Source: Deltaproteobacteria bacterium
Lineage (GTDB): Bacteria > Desulfobacterota > Desulfobaccia > Desulfobaccales > 0-14-0-80-60-11
Length of the DNA stretch: 34,679 nt
Assembly: GCA_030018495.1 (NCBI GenBank)
Contig: JASEFS010000035.1
Coordinates: forward strand, 1 to 34,679
Direction of reading: 5' to 3'
In this document: one piece after another, positions 21,474 to 30,458 of the stretch
Layout of the letters: every line of letters begins with the position of its first letter
Numbering within the stretch: position 1 is the stretch's first letter
Made by a program: the position numbers and the translations under genes
The notes under the pieces: generated by a model
What the model was told of the DNA's origin: nothing
The model's database searches: none
Seen by the model: only the letters and a program-made list of their open reading frames with translations

Positions 21474-23318
21474 TTAGCGTCTTAACCCATCGAAACCCAT
21501 GCCCGACCCGCCGCCGAATGAACCGGGACTCCGTCCCTGCCCTCCCGCGCCTCTGCCGGAGAAGGACCTGATAGGTGCACCGGGCGACTGGAGGGAGCGG
21601 CCGCTCCTGCCCGGAACCGATTGCAAGCCCTGCCTCGGCTGAACCTGAGGCAAGGGTGTTTGCCTGATTGCCGGGCTGCGGCCTTGGGGAACCGTCCTGA
21701 GTTGCGGCCTGGCGGGCACGGTTTGCTGGACCGGGGGCTGGGGCTGGAGCCGGAATTGCTGCTGCCGCCGCAATTGCCGCTGCTCAAGCTGCCGTTGCAA
21801 CTGAATCTGCTCCTGCTGCCGCTGCAATGATTCGAACCGCCTCTGCTGGCGCTGCTGCAGGAGCCGCTGTTGCTCCCGTAATACCTCCTGCTGTCGGAAC
21901 ACCTCCTGTTGCCGCAAGGCCTCCTGCTGTCGAAGCTGAGGCTGAAGAACTTGTTGCCTCTCCTGCGCCCGCCTCTGGATCAGACGCTGCTGCCCTTGTT
22001 CCATGATGCCGGTCTGCTCCTGCCGGCGCTGCCGCAGGGTTGGCGAAGGAATGCCGGATGAGGGCGTTCCCCGCAATATCTCCGTTTGACGGCCAGGGAC
22101 GGCTACACCCGCGGGCGCGGGACGGATGATCTCAATCACGCGCGCCCCGGCTTCCTCACGCCGCTCCAGCGTCGGGGCCTGTCTGGCGGCGGGTGGGGAT
22201 GGAGACGGGGCCGACAACCGGGGCAACGGCGCTTCGGCAACGCGAGGGGCAGTTCTTGCCACGGCTCTTTCAGGAAGACTCATGCCTCTGACCCCCTTCA
22301 GTGCTTCCGGTCCCAACCGGTTGCGGTGGGGCAAAGCAATGGCTCGGGGAATCTCCCGACTCACCCGGGGGAGATTGACCGCCACCCGGACGGCATCGGG
22401 CCTGAGCAGGTTGGCCTCGGCAAGTTTTCGGTCCTGAACAGGAGTGACCGCAAACCGCTGACCCTGCAAAACCGGCGCGGGCACGATCCGGCGGATGAAC
22501 GGCTGGCTCGCAAGGACTTGGTTGGGCGGCAGCACATTTTTCAGGTTTCTGAAGTGAACATCCTTAACAAACTGATTGATGACAATGATATTGATGCCCG
22601 CCACCCGGGAGATAAAAGGAAATGAGGGGCCGAAGGCGAAAAAGGCGTTGGGCGCAAAGCTCGAGAAGAAAATATCGGGTAAGAAGTAGGTCCTGAAGGC
22701 CAGAAAGGGGCTCCACAGAAAAGGGGCCAGGCAGCCGCAGTTCCAGTAGGAGTAGGCCGGAAGGTAGGGTTGGCCGAACCCCAGAAGAAAGCTGGAAGCA
22801 GGAGAAAACGTCCAAAAGGGCGGCGTGAGCAGGTCATAGAGCGGCGCGCCGGGATAATATCCCGTTTCCGGATAAAAGGCAGGCACGGGCTCATAATCGG
22901 GTGGGGGCAGCGGCGCCCAGCCGATGTACTCGTCGCTGGTACGCCACACCGCGGTGGAGGGGTACCAGGTGCTGCCCGGCGACCAGACCCAGCCGTATTC
23001 AATGGTGGGGAACCAATTGCCGTAGTGGTAGGTGGCCCACCCCCAGGGCTCCTCGGTTTCGAACACCCAGCCCGCTTCGGTGGGCACCCAGCGGCCGTTG
23101 AGGTACGGGCGCCAGTCTTCGGAGACCCCGGTGGGAAACCACACCGGCCCGTATTTGCCGTAGTCGATCCATTTGCCGTAAGGCGCCAGGGCTTCGTAAA
23201 ACAAGGCGAAATCCTGCACCTCGCCGGTTTGGCTCAACGCCGGAGTCAGGCCGAACCCCAGGACCAGGGTCAGAATCCCCAGCCCGACAAAGAGTTTTGA
23301 AGCTTGTTTTTGCAGCAT
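21474..23318 (-). CDS. Secreted DUF6600-type protein with Gln/Arg-rich C-terminal region
   Basis: This is a 614-residue exported protein. Residues 1-29 form a signal peptide (basic start, hydrophobic core FVGLGILTLVLGFGL, cleavage after PALS). Residues about 36-150 are Trp/Tyr-rich with repeated Y-G-x-W and W-x-P motifs (YGKWIDY, YGPVWFP, GWVWSPG), resembling the DUF6600 domain. A second hydrophobic, aromatic stretch spans about 155-245. From about 425 to 560 it is dominated by Gln and Arg (LRQQEALRQQEVFRQQEVL and similar), likely a long charged coiled coil or disordered tract, and it ends in a Gly/Ser/Arg-rich tail. It follows prfB by 32 bp on the same strand. Function unknown; an envelope or surface role is likely. 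Confidence 0.75.
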   Translation of the reverse strand: MLQKQASKLFVGLGILTLVLGFGLTPALSQTGEVQDFALFYEALAPYGKWIDYGKYGPVWFPTGVSEDWRPYLNGRWVPTEAGWVFETEEPWGWATYHYGNWFPTIEYGWVWSPGSTWYPSTAVWRTSDEYIGWAPLPPPDYEPVPAFYPETGYYPGAPLYDLLTPPFWTFSPASSFLLGFGQPYLPAYSYWNCGCLAPFLWSPFLAFRTYFLPDIFFSSFAPNAFFAFGPSFPFISRVAGINIIVINQFVKDVHFRNLKNVLPPNQVLASQPFIRRIVPAPVLQGQRFAVTPVQDRKLAEANLLRPDAVRVAVNLPRVSREIPRAIALPHRNRLGPEALKGVRGMSLPERAVARTAPRVAEAPLPRLSAPSPSPPAARQAPTLERREEAGARVIEIIRPAPAGVAVPGRQTEILRGTPSSGIPSPTLRQRRQEQTGIMEQGQQRLIQRRAQERQQVLQPQLRQQEALRQQEVFRQQEVLREQQRLLQQRQQRRFESLQRQQEQIQLQRQLEQRQLRRQQQFRLQPQPPVQQTVPARPQLRTVPQGRSPAIRQTPLPQVQPRQGLQSVPGRSGRSLQSPGAPIRSFSGRGAGGQGRSPGSFGGGSGMGFDGLRR

Positions 23319-23350
23319 GGCTTTACCCGACAGCGCGCCGGATCACCTTG

Positions 23351-24467
23351 TTAAGCCTGCTTCTCCTCCGGCAGGAGGAGGTAGGCCTCCACAAAGGGGT
23401 CCAGATCGCCGTTCAGCACCGCGTCCACGTTGCCTTCTTCGTGAGAGGTGCGATGGTCTTTAACCAGGCGGTAGGGCTGGAGCACGTAAGAGCGGATTTG
23501 GCTGCCCCAGGCGATGTCCTTCTGGGTCTCCTGGATTTCCGCTTTCTTTTCTTCCCGCTTGCGCTTTTCCAGATCGTAAAGGCGGGCCCGGAGGACCTTC
23601 ATGGCCAGTTCCCGGTTGCGGTGCTGGGAGCGCTCCGACTGGCTGGTCACCACGATGCCGGTGGGCAGGTGGGTGATGCGCACCGCGGAGCTGGTCTTGT
23701 TGACGTGCTGGCCCCCGGGGCCGCTGGCGCGAAAGGTGTCGATCCGCAAATCATTGTCATTGATGGCGACTTCGATGCGCTCATCCACCTCTGGAAGCAC
23801 CTGGACCGCGGCAAAGGAGGTGTGCCGACGGCCGCTGGCGTCAAAAGGGGAAATGCGCACCAGGCGGTGAATGCCGTGCTCGCTCTTGAAACGGCCGTAA
23901 GCGTGGGGACCGCTGGCGGTAAAAGTAACGCTCTTGACCCCGGCCTCATCTCCCTCCAGCAGGTCAATGGTCTCGGTTTTAAAACCCTTGCTTTCAGCGT
24001 AGCGCAGGTACATGCGCAGGAGCATCTCGGTCCAATCCTGGGCCTCGGTGCCGCCCGCGCCCGCATGGATGGTGATAATGGCGTTCTTGTCGTCGTCCTC
24101 TCCCGTCATGAGAAGCTGGAGTTCCCAATCCCGGAAGGTGCGCTCCAATTCAGTCAGCTCGGAAGCCACCTCCTTCAGAGCCCGGGCGTCTTCTTCCTCC
24201 ACAGCCAGATCCAGGAGGATTTCCAGATCCTCCACCTGCTTTTCCCGCCGGTGGTAGTCCTCCACTGCGGCCAGCAGAGCCGAGCGTTCTTTAAGAACTT
24301 CCGCGGCCTGGGCGACGTCATCCCAGAAGCCGGGTTTGGCCATCAGTTCGTCCAACTGCTGTAATCTCTCTTGCTTGCCGGTCAGATCAAAGATGACCTC
24401 GAAGAAGGGCGAGCTTGTCCTTAAAGTGGCTTATTTTCGCCCTGACTTCAGCAACATCGGGCAGCAT
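23351..24467 (-). CDS. prfB: Peptide chain release factor 2, programmed +1 frameshift
   Basis: RF2 releases the peptide at UGA and UAA stops. The main frame (ending at 23351) holds the stop-codon recognition motif SPF in RISPFDASGRRH and the catalytic SGPGGQHVNKT. The normal N-terminus lies in another frame: it starts at the ATG at 24467 (MLPDVAEVRAKISHF, then LLRGHL) and reaches CTT-TGA at 24387-24392. A +1 shift on CTT reads GAT next and gives HLDLTGKQERLQQ, leading into MAKPGFWDD. A Shine-Dalgarno-like CGAGG just before the CTT is the usual stimulator. The protein is about 371 residues, typical of RF2. The shift autoregulates synthesis: low RF2 slows termination at the UGA and favours shifting. 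GGAGGT precedes the ATG. Confidence 0.95.
24387..24401 (-). promoter_or_regulatory. RF2 programmed frameshift site
   Basis: Read on the minus strand: a CGAGGT purine-rich element, CAT, then CTT TGA T. This is the same architecture as E. coli prfB (internal Shine-Dalgarno, slippery CUU, in-frame UGA). Confidence 0.92.
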
Positions 24468-24476
24468 AGGACCTCC

Positions 24477-24529
24477 AAAAAAATGAGGGTGCGTCCCGCG
24501 CACGGGTGACAGGTGCGCAGGGCGCACCC
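24477..24529 (-). terminator. Long terminator hairpin at the 5' edge of prfB
   Basis: GGGTGCG pairs with CGCACCC as outer stem and GCGCAC with GTGCGC as inner stem, about 16 bp in all (24487-24529). On the minus strand it is followed by TCA and then a run of T ending at the prfB ribosome binding site. On the plus strand TTTT follows, so it may work in both directions. It separates cobS from prfB. Confidence 0.7.
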
Positions 24530-24610
24530 TTTTAAATATTTGACTCAAATCGGGTGCGCGGTTTTAAACAATTTACCACAAATAATGAGGATGGTAAAGC
24601 AGGGGCGAAG

Positions 24611-25351
24611 TTACCCGACGAGGACGCCGGCCAAAACCAGGATTTCCCCCAGTTCGTTGACGGCCCCCAATACATCGCCGGTAATGCCTCCCAGTCGACG
24701 GCGGAAATAGGGCCTCAGAAGTGTGATTATTATTAAGGCGAGACCGGCCATCAAGGCCAAGCCGCGGACCCCGGACATGAGAAAAGAAAAGATGGCGGCG
24801 CTCAGGGTCGCGCCGGTTAAAATGCCGGCGCTCATCCCCTGGGTCATGGCCTGGCCCAGGCCGCCTTCGGGGCGGGCATAGGGCGAAAGCGCCGCCAACA
24901 GGACCATGCCCCACCGGCTGAGCACGGGGAAGACCATGAGGGCCGCATGTTTTCCTTGGGCGGCGATGCCCAGGAAGAAAGCGAATTTCAGCAGCAGGAT
25001 GAGGATCAATCCCACCGCGCCGAAGGTTCCGAGACGGGAATCCTTCATGATTGCGAGTCGGGACTCCGGGGTGGCGCCGCCCCCCAGGCCGTCCAAGGCG
25101 TCAGCCAGGCCGTCCAGATGGAGGCCCCGGGTGGCAACCGCGGTCAAGGCCACCAGCAATGCGGCGGCTGCCATATCCGGCAGAAATTTTGCCATAACCT
25201 GGAACGCGGCCCAGTAGGTCAAGCCGAGAACAGCCCCTACCCAGGGGAACCAGAACATGGACCGGGCCAGATCCTGGGGCGCGGCCAGGGGCAGCCGGGG
25301 CCAGGGGAATATGGTAAGGAAAGTCAGGGCCAGGGGAAAAGTCCAAGACAT
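24611..25351 (-). CDS. cobS: Adenosylcobinamide-GDP ribazoletransferase
   Basis: This integral membrane enzyme of about 246 residues joins adenosylcobinamide-GDP to alpha-ribazole, completing the cobalamin nucleotide loop. The acidic signature is visible as GLHLDGLADALDGLGGG (about residues 77-93), and several hydrophobic segments are spread along the chain (LALTFLTIFPW at the start, LILILLLKFAFFLG, GLALMAGLALIIITLL). The ATG at 25351 is chosen; a longer frame begins inside GGTTCAA repeats. It works with cobT and cobU just upstream, although 250 bp of repeat-bearing DNA separates it from cobT. Confidence 0.93.
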   Translation of the reverse strand: MSWTFPLALTFLTIFPWPRLPLAAPQDLARSMFWFPWVGAVLGLTYWAAFQVMAKFLPDMAAAALLVALTAVATRGLHLDGLADALDGLGGGATPESRLAIMKDSRLGTFGAVGLILILLLKFAFFLGIAAQGKHAALMVFPVLSRWGMVLLAALSPYARPEGGLGQAMTQGMSAGILTGATLSAAIFSFLMSGVRGLALMAGLALIIITLLRPYFRRRLGGITGDVLGAVNELGEILVLAGVLVG

Positions 25352-25354
25352 GGT

Positions 25355-25380
25355 TAGTTCAAGGTTCAAGGTTCAAGGTT
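25355..25380. repeat. Tandem heptamer repeat (GGTTCAA)n
   Basis: Three to four GGTTCAA units sit immediately upstream of the cobS start, the same unit and orientation as at 19008-19038. Confidence 0.8.
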
Positions 25381-25400
25381 GAGACCTCTGCTAAAGTCTT

Positions 25401-25451
25401 GTAGGGGCTTGATTCATCAAGCCCTTCAGGGCGCAATGAATTGGCCCCTAC
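25401..25451. repeat. 51-bp element with GTAGGGGC terminal inverted repeats
   Basis: The element reads GTAGGGGC, a TTGATTCATCAA palindrome, GCCC-TTCA-GGGC, then GCAATGAATTG and GCCCCTAC. A second copy with the same plan but different palindromes is at 34541-34592. It lies between cobT and cobS and could fold as a three-hairpin cruciform. Confidence 0.75.
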
Positions 25452-25600
25452 AAAAAAATCTCAATTAATCAATATCCTTTTATAAAAAAACCTTGGCATT
25501 TTTTAAGCGCCTCAGCCGTGTCGGCAATTTGGCAGAGGTCAAAAGTTGGTTGATGATTCGCGGCCTTTGCCCACCCTGCCTGGCACCTGGCACCTGTCAC

Positions 25601-26656
25601 CTACTTCGACGCGACGCCGGCATCCGCGAAGGTGGCCATTTCCCGGTAAATTTTGAGGCCCGCCTCCAAAAGCCCCAAGCCCAAAACCGCGCCGGTGCCT
25701 TCCCCCAGGCGCATCTGGAGGTTCAATAAGGGGGAAAGGCCCAGGCTGTCCAGCATAATCTGGTGGCCGGGCTCCACCGAGCGGTGCGCGGCGATCAGAT
25801 AATCGGTAACCGCGGGAGCCAGCCGCGCCGCCACCAAGGCGCCGGCGGTGGCGATAAGGCCGTCCAGGAGCAAGGGGCGGCCCGCGGCGGCCGCACCCAA
25901 AATCAACCCCGCGATACCGGCGATTTCCAGTCCCCCCACTGAAGCCAGAACCCCTAAAGGGTCATTGGGCTCAGGGCGGTGCAGGCTCAAGGCCCGGTTG
26001 ATCACGCCGATTTTGCGGCGCAGGGCCGGGTCGTCGATGCCGGTGCCCCGGCCGGTGACCGCGGCTACCGGCCGCTCCGTAAACACCGCCCCCAGAGCCG
26101 CGGCCGCGGTGGTGTTGCCGATGCCCATATCGCCCGCAGCCAGGGCGTCCACCCCCTGAGCCACGGCTTCCTGGGCTCTTTCCACCCCTACCCAAACCGC
26201 CCGGGCCGCGTCCTCGCGGCTCATGGCCTCCTGCTGAGCCAGATTGCGGGTGCCGTAGGCCACCTTGCGGGAGATGAGGCCGATATCGGGCTCGAAGTCA
26301 TGATTAACCCCGATATCCACCACCTCCACCTCGGCGCCCACATGGCGGGCCAGAACATTGATGCCCGCGCCGCCCCGCAGGAAATTGTAAATCATCTGAT
26401 AGGTGACCTCCTGGGGAAAGGCGCTCACGCCTTCGGCCACCACGCCGTGATCCGCGGCAAAGACCACCACCCGCTTTTTTCCCAGGGTGGGCAGCAGCTC
26501 TTCCCGCATGCACACATAGCGGGCGGCCAGCTCCTCCAGGCGGCCCAAACTGCCGGGGGGCTTGGTGAGGGAATCCAGGCGCTCTTTGGCCTTGGCAAGC
26601 CAGGCGGTGCTCACCGGCTTTATTTGTGCAACAAACTGCGATAATCGGTATTCCAT
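25601..26656 (-). CDS. cobT: Nicotinate-nucleotide--dimethylbenzimidazole phosphoribosyltransferase
   Basis: This 351-residue enzyme makes alpha-ribazole phosphate from nicotinate mononucleotide and dimethylbenzimidazole (or another lower base). Family hallmarks include [15 protein letters not shown] (30-44), [19 protein letters not shown] (64-82), [15 protein letters not shown] (92-106), [16 protein letters not shown] and the GRGTGIDD segment. The late catalytic Glu is expected in [14 protein letters not shown], which is present. The start codon directly abuts the cobU stop, indicating co-translation. It supplies the substrate joined by CobS. The lower base used cannot be told from the sequence. 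Confidence 0.96.
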   Translation of the reverse strand: MEYRLSQFVAQIKPVSTAWLAKAKERLDSLTKPPGSLGRLEELAARYVCMREELLPTLGKKRVVVFAADHGVVAEGVSAFPQEVTYQMIYNFLRGGAGINVLARHVGAEVEVVDIGVNHDFEPDIGLISRKVAYGTRNLAQQEAMSREDAARAVWVGVERAQEAVAQGVDALAAGDMGIGNTTAAAALGAVFTERPVAAVTGRGTGIDDPALRRKIGVINRALSLHRPEPNDPLGVLASVGGLEIAGIAGLILGAAAAGRPLLLDGLIATAGALVAARLAPAVTDYLIAAHRSVEPGHQIMLDSLGLSPLLNLQMRLGEGTGAVLGLGLLEAGLKIYREMATFADAGVASK

Positions 26657-27214
26657 CTATTCTCCTTTGGGAGGGGACTTGAGCATCAACGGTAAGCCCG
26701 CCACGCATAGCAAAACCAGATCAGCCTTTGCCGCCAGCCGCTGGTGGAGGCCTCCGGCAGCATCCCGGAACTGTCGGGCCAGGGGATTATCGGGCACAAT
26801 CCCCCAACCTACTTCGTTGCTCACCAGAATCAACGGCGTGACGGTGCGCCCGGCGGCCTCAACGACTTCCCCGCAAGCCTTTTCCAGGTCAGCTGCAGAA
26901 GGCTCCCCCATCAGAATGTTGCTAAGCCACAGGGTAAGGCAATCCACCAGGATAACCCGGTAGCTTCCTTGAGCCCGGTCGATGGCCGCGGCCAGTTCCA
27001 GGGGCTCTTCCCAGGTATGCCAATCTGTGCCCCTGTCCTGCCGGTGTTTGTCGATGCGGGCCGCCATCTCCGCATCGCCCGGCTCGGCCGTAGCCAGAAA
27101 GAGGCGAGGCGCGCTTCTGGCCTCGGCCAGCCGCAGGGCCAGACGGCTCTTGCCGCTCCTGGCCCCTCCTAATATCAATGCCAGGCGGAATTCGCCGGAT
27201 AAAATAAAGTTCAT
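26657..27214 (-). CDS. cobU: Adenosylcobinamide kinase/guanylyltransferase
   Basis: This bifunctional enzyme of about 185 residues phosphorylates adenosylcobinamide and then adds GMP to give adenosylcobinamide-GDP. The P-loop GGARSGKS follows the start closely, the DCLTLWLSNIL segment is the second conserved block, and VSNEVGWGIVPDNPLARQF is a family signature. The guanylylated His is expected between them in the DKHRQDRG/W region, where His is visible. The ATG at 27214 matches the family N-terminus; a longer frame to 27313 has no conserved sequence. No clear ribosome binding site is visible at either start. It leads the cobU-cobT pair, divergent from the acyl-CoA dehydrogenase gene. Confidence 0.94.
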   Translation of the reverse strand: MNFILSGEFRLALILGGARSGKSRLALRLAEARSAPRLFLATAEPGDAEMAARIDKHRQDRGTDWHTWEEPLELAAAIDRAQGSYRVILVDCLTLWLSNILMGEPSAADLEKACGEVVEAAGRTVTPLILVSNEVGWGIVPDNPLARQFRDAAGGLHQRLAAKADLVLLCVAGLPLMLKSPPKGE

Positions 27215-27333
27215 ATCATATTTGGAAGCGCGCCGGCTTTCCAGAAGGGTCTTTTCTCCTGATTCTGGTTGACCATTAGAGGCAATTTTGCAATGATACA
27301 AGCAGCATACCAAACCAAGACCAAGGGGGAGCC

Positions 27334-28479
27334 ATGGACTTTACTTTAACACCTGAGCAAAAGACAGTCCAGGAAAAGGCCCGCCGGGCTGCCGGGGAAG
27401 TCACGGAAAAGGCGGCCCTTTTGGACCGGAAAGGGAGCTTCCCTAAAGAAATCCTTGACTTATGGGCCGAGGCCGGTTTTTTTGGATTGTCTCTGCCCAA
27501 GGAATTCGGCGGCGGCGGGCATGATTACGTCTCCTATTGCCTGGCCCAGATGGAACTGGCCCAGGCCTGCCCCGCGGCAGCCCTTATCTTACACCTCAAC
27601 CACACCCTTTTCGGCTTGGCCATTTCCCAGTTCGGCACTCCGGATCAGAAGCTCCGCTATTTGCCTCCGGTAGCTCGGGGTGAAGTTTATGCCTGCTTCG
27701 GCCTGACGGAGCCGGAGGCCGGATCTGACCCCAGCCGCCTCAAGACCACGGCCGTTAAGGATGGCAGCGAGTGGCTTCTTACCGGGGGAAAAAATTTTGT
27801 CACCTCCGGTGACCGGGCCCGCTACGGTCTGGTGGCCGGACTCACCGACCCAAACCAGGGGCCCAAAGGCATCTCCGCTTTCATTGTCGATCTGAAAAGC
27901 AAAGGGGTGAAACGCGGTCCGGTGGAAGAAAAAATGAGCCTGAGCGGGGCAAATTCAGCTTCCCTGATATTCAACGAGGTGCGGGTCCCTGCCACCGCGG
28001 TTTTAGGGGAAGTGAACCAGGGGCTGAAGGTTTTCCTGACCACCCTGGAAGGCGCCCGGGTGGGAGCCGCGGCTCAGGCCGTGGGCATCGGCCGGGCTGT
28101 GCTCAAACACGCCCTGGACTACGCCCGCCAGCGGGAGCAGTTCGGCCAGGCCCTGACGCAGTTCCAGAATATTCAGTGGAAGCTGGCCGACATGGCCACG
28201 GACCTGGAGGCCGGGGCGCTCCTCACCCTAAAGGCCGCCTGGCTCAGGGACAACAATCGGCCTTACGGCACCGCCGCGGCCATGGCCAAGAGATTCGCCA
28301 CTGACACCGCAATGCATGCCGCGCTGGAAGGAGTGCAAATTCTGGGGGGCTATGGAGTCCTGAAAAAATACCCCATGGAAAAATATTTCCGGGACGCCAA
28401 GGCAGGGCAAATTTATGAGGGAACCAACGAAATCATGCGCCTGATCATCGCCCGGGATTTGATCAAAGGCGGAATTTAA
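27334..28479 (+). CDS. Acyl-CoA dehydrogenase
   Basis: This 381-residue flavoenzyme introduces an alpha-beta double bond into an acyl-CoA. The three-domain fold is complete: an N-terminal helical domain, the beta domain with CFGLTEPEAGSDPS (residues about 127-140), and the C-terminal domain with the QREQFGQALTQFQNIQWKLA block and YEGTNEIMRL near 360, whose Glu is the usual catalytic base of short-chain enzymes. GGGGGAG lies 4 bp before the ATG. The acyl-chain specificity is unknown, and no electron-transfer flavoprotein gene is adjacent. It sits between divergent cobU and the downstream adenosyltransferase. Confidence 0.94.
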   Translation: MDFTLTPEQKTVQEKARRAAGEVTEKAALLDRKGSFPKEILDLWAEAGFFGLSLPKEFGGGGHDYVSYCLAQMELAQACPAAALILHLNHTLFGLAISQFGTPDQKLRYLPPVARGEVYACFGLTEPEAGSDPSRLKTTAVKDGSEWLLTGGKNFVTSGDRARYGLVAGLTDPNQGPKGISAFIVDLKSKGVKRGPVEEKMSLSGANSASLIFNEVRVPATAVLGEVNQGLKVFLTTLEGARVGAAAQAVGIGRAVLKHALDYARQREQFGQALTQFQNIQWKLADMATDLEAGALLTLKAAWLRDNNRPYGTAAAMAKRFATDTAMHAALEGVQILGGYGVLKKYPMEKYFRDAKAGQIYEGTNEIMRLIIARDLIKGGI

Positions 28480-28489
28480 GACAAGACGG

Positions 28490-28516
28490 TTTTTAGTTTT
28501 CAGTAAAAACTAAAAA
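28490..28516 (+). terminator. AT-rich hairpin after the acyl-CoA dehydrogenase gene
   Basis: TTTTTAGTTTT pairs with AAAACTAAAAA (11 bp, all but two pairs A-T) around CAGTA. It starts 11 bp after the stop codon. The lack of GC pairs makes it a weak terminator; it may instead derive from the heptamer-type repeats. Confidence 0.35.
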
Positions 28517-28615
28517 GAAAGACCGACGAAGGCGGCAGGCCTGTCAGCCTCCGATGAAAAAATGGCAAAAGGACCCAAACTCAAACCTGTAATTTTTCAG
28601 AATGAAGGATAGATT

Positions 28616-29149
28616 ATGCGCCGGCGTTTGGAGCAAGGTCACATCCAGGTTTACACCGGCGAGGGCAAGGGTAAGACCACCTGCGCCTTCGGCTTGGCCC
28701 TCAGGGCGGTGGGACAGGGTCTGCAAGTTTACCTCATCCAGTTTCTGAAAGGCCAGGACACCGGAGAACTGAAAGCCGCCCAACGGTTGGCGCCGGAACT
28801 CACGGTGCAGGGCTTTGGCCGGCCGGTGCTGGTCAATCTGAGAAATCCCACGCCCGAAGACCTGGCCCTGGCGCGGGACGGCCTGGATTTGGCCCGCCGG
28901 GTAATCGCCGGGGGGGACTATGACCTGGTGGTCCTGGATGAAATTAACGTCGCCCTGGCTTACAATCTCATCCCCCTGAAGGAGGTGCTGGACATGTTGA
29001 AACGGCGCCCCGCGGGGGTGGAGGTCGTCCTGACGGGCCGGGCGGCGCCGCCGGAGTTGATTGACGCGGCAGATTTAGTCACCGAAATGGTGCCCCGGAA
29101 GCATTACTGGGACAAGGGAACCAAGGCCAGACAGGGGATTGAGTGGTGA
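28616..29149 (+). CDS. cobO: Corrinoid (cob(I)alamin) adenosyltransferase, CobA/BtuR type
   Basis: This 177-residue enzyme transfers the adenosyl group of ATP to reduced corrinoid, producing the adenosylated form used by CobU. The modified P-loop TGEGKGKTT is at residues 14-22, the second motif VVLDEINVALAYNLI near 104-118 has the conserved Asp-Glu, and the TGRAAPPELIDAADLVTEM block (about 141-159) is typical of the CobA family. Length is normal. A GAAGGA lies upstream of the ATG at moderate distance. It is on the strand opposite to cobU-cobT-cobS but supplies their substrate. Confidence 0.94.
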   Translation: MRRRLEQGHIQVYTGEGKGKTTCAFGLALRAVGQGLQVYLIQFLKGQDTGELKAAQRLAPELTVQGFGRPVLVNLRNPTPEDLALARDGLDLARRVIAGGDYDLVVLDEINVALAYNLIPLKEVLDMLKRRPAGVEVVLTGRAAPPELIDAADLVTEMVPRKHYWDKGTKARQGIEW

Positions 29150-29290
29150 TAAGCCAACTTGGAGAAATTATCAGGTTTTTAGGGATGACCCTGACGCCAC
29201 ACCTTACCGGGGCCCAGCAAGGTTCGTCGAGTCCCCGGCCGCCTTAAGTGACGGGCACGGAGGCCCCGCCCCGCTTCTCGGCACAACACT

Positions 29291-30304
29291 TCATTTCCAC
29301 ACCCCGTCGATTTCGGCCTGGCATTTGGGACATTTGCCGTCTTTGAGGATGAAGCCCCGGATCGCATACCCCAGGCGGTCGATCAGGAGTTCGCCGCACT
29401 GATAGCAGTTCGTGCTCTCCCCTCCCTGGCCGGGAATATTGCCGGTATAGACATAGCGCAAACCCGCCTTGAGGCCGATGTCCCTGGCTTTGAGCAGAGT
29501 GGCGGGCGGCGTCCGGGGCCGATCCAGCATCTCGTAGGTGGGATAGAAGGCGCTCACGTGCCAGGGGATGTCCACCCCCACCTCCTTGATGAAGTTGGCT
29601 ATTTGGGTCAATTCCTCGTCGGAATCATTAAGGCCCGGAATGACCAGGGTGGTGACTTCGAGCCAGACGCCCAGCTTTTTCAGGCGCTCGATGGTGTCCA
29701 GCACCGGCTTAAGACGGGCCTTGCAAGTCTTGCGGTAAAAATCATCCCTGAAGCTTTTGAGATCGACATTATCCGCGGCTACGAACTCGGCCAGGGCCTG
29801 GGCCGAAGGTTCGGTCATGAAGCCGTTGGAGACAAACACGTTCTTGAGGCCGCGCTCGATGGCCAGTTTGCCCACGTCCTGGGCGAATTCCATAAATATG
29901 GTGGGCTCGGTATAGGTATAGGAAATGCTGGAACATCGGGAGGCCACCGCGCTGTCCACTATCTGCCTGGGGGTCCTGGCCTCGCCGATGATGCGCCCTT
30001 CGTGGCGCCGGGGATACTGGGAGATGTCATAGTTCTGGCAGTGCATGCACATGAAGTTGCAGCCGATGGTGGCGATGGAGTAGGAGCGGGACCCCGGCAA
30101 AAAATGGAACAGGGGCTTTTTTTCTATGGGGTCGATATTCTCCGCGATGATGCGGCCGTACACCATACTGTAAAGCGTCCCCTCCCGGTTTTGCCGCACG
30201 TGGCAAATGCCCCATTTGCCGGGATCGATCTTGCACTCATGGGCGCACAGGTGGCATTGGGTTTTCTGATCTTCAACTTTCTCGTAAAATCTGGCCTCGA
30301 TCAT
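29291..30304 (-). CDS. amrS: AmmeMemoRadiSam system radical SAM enzyme
   Basis: This 337-residue radical SAM protein has the AmrS/PflA-like layout. The 4Fe-4S site is GCNFMCMHC (Cys82, Cys86, Cys89), a C-x3-C-x2-C motif. The N-terminus carries a second Cys set (Cys17, Cys20, Cys24, Cys34), and the C-terminus has a rubredoxin-like zinc ribbon (CYQCG, then CPKC about 25 residues later). Conserved blocks EKKPLFHFLPG and YTYTEPTIFMEF identify the AmmeMemoRadiSam family. The partner proteins AmrA (AMMECR1) and AmrB (Memo) are not adjacent in this window. The physiological reaction of the system is not well defined. An AAGGGG ribosome binding site precedes the ATG. Confidence 0.93.
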   Translation of the reverse strand: MIEARFYEKVEDQKTQCHLCAHECKIDPGKWGICHVRQNREGTLYSMVYGRIIAENIDPIEKKPLFHFLPGSRSYSIATIGCNFMCMHCQNYDISQYPRRHEGRIIGEARTPRQIVDSAVASRCSSISYTYTEPTIFMEFAQDVGKLAIERGLKNVFVSNGFMTEPSAQALAEFVAADNVDLKSFRDDFYRKTCKARLKPVLDTIERLKKLGVWLEVTTLVIPGLNDSDEELTQIANFIKEVGVDIPWHVSAFYPTYEMLDRPRTPPATLLKARDIGLKAGLRYVYTGNIPGQGGESTNCYQCGELLIDRLGYAIRGFILKDGKCPKCQAEIDGVWK

Positions 30305-30458
30305 GGCATCCCCTTTTTCTAAAACTTATGCCTTGTCGCGGCTTTTGTAAAGGTTGGCGATGCGTGGATCTATAAAGCCGATAAAAATTTTCGGAAAGCA
30401 ACGCCCGCTTATGATATCTTCCCTCAGGCCGGTTTTTATGGTACACATTCCTTATACG

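Noticed and set aside
27215-27333. A cobalamin riboswitch between cobU and the acyl-CoA dehydrogenase gene.
   Set aside because: The 119-bp gap is too short and contains no B12-box-like sequence.
29139-29402. An 87-codon plus-strand frame overlapping the end of cobO and amrS.
   Set aside because: It overlaps two well-supported genes, has no ribosome binding site and no recognisable sequence.
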